A stretch of 64,000 bases of DNA. It comes from Bacteroidales bacterium. Lineage in GTDB: Bacteria; Bacteroidota; Bacteroidia; Bacteroidales; F082. Within the stretch, counting starts at the first letter, position 1. Each line of letters begins with the position of its first letter. Positions 60,976 to 64,000 of the stretch are shown piece by piece. The notes below the pieces were generated by a model, which was not told the origin of the DNA, did no database searches, and saw only the letters and a list, made by a program, of their open reading frames with translations. A program made the translations under genes and the position numbers. The stretch is taken from the NCBI GenBank assembly GCA_017427985.1, contig JAFRRS010000001.1, forward strand, positions 124,001 through 188,000, in the 5' to 3' direction.

Positions 60976-61309
60976 CGAATATCAAGGAATAAAACTTCTG
61001 GCAAAATTGGCTTTGGATAAAAACAAAGAAAACATCAAGCAAAGTACAATTGCTTATCATGCCGGTCGGCATATGCTATGGGATTTCATCAAATCCGAAC
61101 ATCCGATGGTGTCGGTTTTTCAAAACAAGTCTTTCTTGGAAGTTATGCAGTATCTATATCCTGAATACTGTCAAGAAGCTTTCGACACATTCAAAATAGT
61201 TCCAGTCGATGATGATGAAATCGAAGAATATGCCGAACAATTAAAAGCTGAAATTGATTCCGAAACTGCTGAAGCCCTAGAACATGGCATTTGGCTTGGA
61301 TATTTATAA
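60968..61309 (+). CDS. protein of unknown function, GTG start
   Basis: 113 aa from GTG 60968, overlapping the preceding stop by 8 nt. Helical and acidic (DDDEIEEYAEQLKAEIDSE), with YHAGRHMLWDFI in the first half. Not recognised. Last gene of the cluster; a long perfect palindrome follows as a likely terminator. Confidence 0.5.
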   Translation: MIDEYQGIKLLAKLALDKNKENIKQSTIAYHAGRHMLWDFIKSEHPMVSVFQNKSFLEVMQYLYPEYCQEAFDTFKIVPVDDDEIEEYAEQLKAEIDSETAEALEHGIWLGYL

Positions 61310-61354
61310 ACCAATATATAAAATTGAAAACGATACCAGTGAGGGTAAAAGGGC

Positions 61355-61389
61355 TTAATGAACCGGTCAAAATTTGACCGGTTCATTAA
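61355..61389. terminator. 35-nt perfect palindrome after the accessory cluster
   Basis: 17-bp arms TTAATGAACCGGTCAAA (61355-61371) and complement (61373-61389) around one base. No T tract follows, so it may be a binding site or a stable mRNA end instead. Confidence 0.6.
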
Positions 61390-61409
61390 TTATAAATATT
61401 TTCCAAACG

Positions 61410-61606
61410 TTAATCTTGTAAATCCTGTCTGTTTTTAAAGAAGTCAGAAGCTAGAAGACAGAAGTCAGAATTTTAAGTCCTGTACAAATAGTATTTTTTC
61501 TGAAGTATAAACCTCTCCGGCGGTTGTTTGAATCACTGCTTCAAGTTTTAAGTCTGGGGTGCCTTTTGCGAGATATTCCAGACTTTCTATTATTTCGTCG
61601 AGGTGA
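61410..61606. repeat. 197-bp direct repeat, copy 1
   Basis: Collinear, ungapped match to 62980-63176. On the minus strand both copies encode the same C-terminal peptide ending KILFVQDLKF-stop (stop at 61465-61467) with mainly silent differences, so it is a decayed 3' gene end. It fills most of the gap 61310-61631. Confidence 0.8.
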
Positions 61607-61631
61607 TAGCGGAGTGCCGTGTCAATTTAAT

Positions 61632-62840
61632 TTAATACAACATCCCGAACATCCACAACGGGATGCGGTTGCCATGGCCTGTCTCGATGCTGTCAACAGC
61701 GAGATAACTGTCAGGTTCGTCTTTTATCTGTGTGAATTTCTTGCTTTTTCCACCAACTTCAAATAGATGTTTGTTGTTGACAATAAAATCACCTTTTAGC
61801 GGATAGTTTGTTGCTGCCACCGCCGAAATCTGATTGATAAAGAAAGTTTCACGCAATGTCCCAATATTGGCGTTTGCTGTCAAGGCATACATCAGATTAG
61901 TGTCATTAAGATAAATCTTGTCGGGTTTTGTCATATTCTTAAACTCTTTTGTCTCAGTGGAGAGAAGATGAATCAGGCCAGCTCTCTGTAAAAGATATAG
62001 CATCCTGAGTCCCTGCTCGCGATTGGTTTCCAATATGGCGTAAAGCTCGTTCATTTTAGGTGTCTGAGGTACTCGTTCCGCCAGTATCATCAGCATCTTC
62101 AACAGTTTCTGAATCGTCGGATAAGTTATATCCTCAATGGCTGGTGCGTCTTCATTGAGCACGGTATGTATCGTTTTCTGCAACCGCTCTGAAAACCCGT
62201 CGAAATCGCGTTTGTAGAAAGGATAACAGCCATATTCAAGATATTTCTCGAACAACGGCAATATCTTAACATTAGCGGTAATCTGCATAGCTATACGAAC
62301 ATGATTCGTCAAGAGCTCAGTAAGAGATACCTGTGGGAGCTTTGTTATCCCCTCAAACTCAAGGAACTCCCTGAATGACATCACATTGAGAGTGTAATCA
62401 CGTATTCGGCGTGATAAATCCCCCTGGCTTTTGTCAATTTTTAGCATTGAGGAGCCTGTAAAAACTACATGAAGGTCGGGATATTCGTCTGCTATGTTCT
62501 TTACCAAAGTCTGCCATGAAGGGTATTTATGAATCTCATCAATAAAAAGGTGTGTGCCTCCATGTGTATAGTGATACTCAACCACTTCTGTTAAAGAGTT
62601 GTTGGCAAACCACAGATTGTCAAGCGATACATAAAGAGCCTTTTCAGGATGATCGGCAAAGTTTTCCTTAATCCTCTGCAGCATCAAAGTGGTTTTACCT
62701 ACACCACGAGCCCCTTTTATTGCAATCAGCCAATTGTCCCAGTTTATCTTTTCATAAAGATAGCGGTGAAAATCGGTTTTCGTTAGCTGTACCAATCTCA
62801 TAGAAGTGCTGTACAGACTGTCAATTGAAGACGTTTCCAT
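61632..62840 (-). CDS. AAA_14/DUF4143-family ATPase
   Basis: 402 aa. Walker A GARGVGKTTL (about 45), Walker B THLFIDEIHKY (about 95), sensor FTGSSMLKI. The C-terminal DUF4143 part ends RIPLWMFGMLY, as in complete members. These ATPases are common and variable in Bacteroidota genomes; their role is unknown. It has a TATATTTG promoter (minus, 62865-62872). It is flanked by 197-bp direct repeats, suggesting cassette-like gain or loss. Confidence 0.88.
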   Translation of the reverse strand: METSSIDSLYSTSMRLVQLTKTDFHRYLYEKINWDNWLIAIKGARGVGKTTLMLQRIKENFADHPEKALYVSLDNLWFANNSLTEVVEYHYTHGGTHLFIDEIHKYPSWQTLVKNIADEYPDLHVVFTGSSMLKIDKSQGDLSRRIRDYTLNVMSFREFLEFEGITKLPQVSLTELLTNHVRIAMQITANVKILPLFEKYLEYGCYPFYKRDFDGFSERLQKTIHTVLNEDAPAIEDITYPTIQKLLKMLMILAERVPQTPKMNELYAILETNREQGLRMLYLLQRAGLIHLLSTETKEFKNMTKPDKIYLNDTNLMYALTANANIGTLRETFFINQISAVAATNYPLKGDFIVNNKHLFEVGGKSKKFTQIKDEPDSYLAVDSIETGHGNRIPLWMFGMLY

Positions 62841-62864
62841 TACAGTTTGTATTAATTAACGCTG

Positions 62865-62872
62865 CAAATATA
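62865..62872 (-). promoter_or_regulatory. -7 box for the AAA_14 ATPase gene
   Basis: CAAATATA on + is TATATTTG on minus, 25 nt upstream of the ATG at 62840. Confidence 0.65.
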
Positions 62873-62979
62873 TAAAAATAAATCATACAAAGTCTTTTTT
62901 TTTATAAAAATAAATCATGCATAATTTATTTATAAGAAACAGAAGTCAGAAGCGGAAAGTAAGAATAATTGTTGTCTTG

Positions 62980-63176
62980 TTAATCTTGTAAATCCTGTCT
63001 GTTTTTAAAGAAGACAGAAGCCAGAAGTCAGAAGTCAGAATTTTAAGTCCTGTACAAATAGTATTTTTTCTGAAGTATAAACTTCTCCGGCAGTTGTCTG
63101 AATTACTGCTTCAAGTCTTAAGTCTGGGGTGTCTTTTGCGAGATATTCCAGACTTTCCATTATCTCGTCGAGGTGA
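62980..63176. repeat. 197-bp direct repeat, copy 2
   Basis: Same as copy 1, with its coding remnant stop at 63035-63037 on the minus strand. The remaining part of 62841-63318 holds the promoters of the two flanking genes. Confidence 0.8.
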
Positions 63177-63240
63177 AACTGTTAAAATTTTTTAAGATTT
63201 TATTCATTTTCATGAAATTAATGTTAAAAATCATTTAAAT

Positions 63241-63294
63241 AGGCAAAAAGAGGTGACATAATGCTTGACGTTTAACTTTTTGCCTATAATTTTG
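63241..63294 (+). promoter_or_regulatory. promoter and inverted repeat of the ORF6N gene
   Basis: -7 box TAATTTTG (63287-63294). AGGCAAAAAG (63241-63250) and CTTTTTGCCT (63276-63285) form a perfect 10-bp inverted repeat ending at the -7 box, possibly an operator. Confidence 0.55.
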
Positions 63295-63318
63295 CCATAA
63301 AACATAAAAATTAGAATT

Positions 63319-63882
63319 ATGGCAAAGAAAAGTATTGTAAAATTCGAGCAAATCGAGGACATGATTGTCGAAATGAGAGGCAAACAAGTTCTAATTGATG
63401 CAGATGTGGCTGCATTGTACGAGGTTGAGACTAAAGAAATTAATCAGGCGGTTAAGAATAATCCTGAAAAATTTCCGACGGGATATGTTTTTACATTATC
63501 GCATGATGAGACTGATATTTTGCGGTCAAAATTTTTGACCGCAAAATTAAATCCAAAAACAAGATTCTACCCTAAAGCTTTCACAGAGAAAGGGTTATAT
63601 ATGCTTGCTACAATCCTTAAAAGCAAGAAAGCGACCGATACAACCATTGCAATCATTGAGACTTTCGCAAAAATAAGGGAGCTGGGAAGGACCATTTCAA
63701 AAATGTCGCAACCGCAAGACCAAGAAACACAGCAGCAATTAGTTGAAAAGAGCGACAATATCATTTCTGATATTATCGGCGACGATTTAAAAATTAGTGA
63801 AACAGAATCGGAATTCGAGCTGAATTTTGCTGTAGTTAAATTGCGACATAAGGTTGTGAGGAAAAAGGAGGAAAACAAGTAA
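63319..63882 (+). CDS. ORF6N domain protein
   Basis: 187 aa. The ORF6N (KilA-N related) domain spans about 8-100: MRGKQVLIDADVAALYEVET, KEINQAVKNNPEKFP, LTAKLNPKTRFYPKAFTEKG. A C-terminal coiled helix (QDQETQQQLVEKSDNI) follows. Such phage-derived DNA-binding proteins occur singly in Bacteroidota genomes. It has its own promoter with an inverted repeat. It lies between repeat copies 2 and 3. Confidence 0.88.
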   Translation: MAKKSIVKFEQIEDMIVEMRGKQVLIDADVAALYEVETKEINQAVKNNPEKFPTGYVFTLSHDETDILRSKFLTAKLNPKTRFYPKAFTEKGLYMLATILKSKKATDTTIAIIETFAKIRELGRTISKMSQPQDQETQQQLVEKSDNIISDIIGDDLKISETESEFELNFAVVKLRHKVVRKKEENK

Positions 63883-63939
63883 GATGTGAAGCTAGGAGAC
63901 AGAAGTCAGAAGACAGGAGACAGAATGTTTTAAATCCTG

Positions 63940-64000
63940 TTAATCTTGTAAATCCTGTCTGTTTTTAAAGAAGACAGAAGCCAGAAGTAAGAAGTCAGAA
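63940..64000. repeat. 197-bp direct repeat, copy 3, cut by window edge
   Basis: The first 61 bases match the start of copies 1 and 2 (TTAATCTTGTAAATCCTGTC and on). The rest is outside the window. Confidence 0.7.

Noticed and set aside
1..64000. CRISPR array, tRNA, rRNA, IS element or integrase
   Set aside because: No regularly spaced repeats, cloverleaf sequences, rRNA segments, transposase or integrase motifs were found.

Overview
The window looks like a chromosomal segment of a Bacteroidota, most likely Bacteroidales, genome. Three things point there: about twenty promoters of the phylum-specific TTTG / TAnnTTTG type, a short primary sigma factor beside pnp, and lineage-typical clusters (serC-serA-DUF1015, rpmG-DUF4295-ftsY-rimO). 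A type IX secretion (T9SS) C-terminal signal argues for a T9SS-bearing Bacteroidales lineage rather than the genus Bacteroides. No rRNA, tRNA, CRISPR array, transposase, integrase or reverse transcriptase was recognised.

Layout. 1-8.5 kb: a 7TM-HD phosphodiesterase, a structured leader RNA (element A), an envelope cluster of LPP20 and CsgG-like secreted proteins with a secreted alpha/beta hydrolase, then WbqC and a thioredoxin lipoprotein. 8.5-16.8 kb: a deoxyhypusine-synthase-like enzyme, hutI and a fused ftcD for histidine breakdown. hutI and ftcD are split by a variable insert with RNA element B, a CsgG/C-type-lectin-like protein carrying a diversity-generating-retroelement (DGR) type 3' end, a zeta-like kinase with a small partner, a gene remnant and a Fic protein. 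16.9-25 kb: core genes (rpmG, ftsY, rimO, pepD, rpe) and a secreted beta-helix/T9SS pair.

25-36.4 kb is a defence-type island. It holds a self-regulated Fic gene, a translationally coupled ATPase-HNH-helical operon resembling but not identical to Septu, RNA element C directly abutting a methyltransferase/methyltransferase/GIY-YIG-helicase restriction locus, and a BRO-Fic fusion. 36.5-57.9 kb is mostly housekeeping: rpoD, pnp, rpsO, gcvT, yebC, an arginase-family enzyme, serine biosynthesis, rpmE2 and lon. A HigBA-like pair and a PEGA/lectin-like lipoprotein are interspersed.

57.9-64 kb is accessory and AT-rich: a ParE/RelE pair, RNA element D, a frameshifted Cse60-like gene, four genes of unknown function including a probable PD-(D/E)XK nuclease, and an AAA ATPase flanked by 197-bp direct repeats that carry a conserved coding remnant, then an ORF6N protein.

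The most unusual signal is the set of four promoter-RNA-terminator modules (A-D). B, C and D share a leader, a bipartite long-range helix and a capped core hairpin. Each module precedes an accessory operon with no obvious promoter of its own. In A, B and C the long-range helix overlaps the terminator stem, as expected for an antitermination switch. These are by-eye readings and need covariance and RNA-seq tests.
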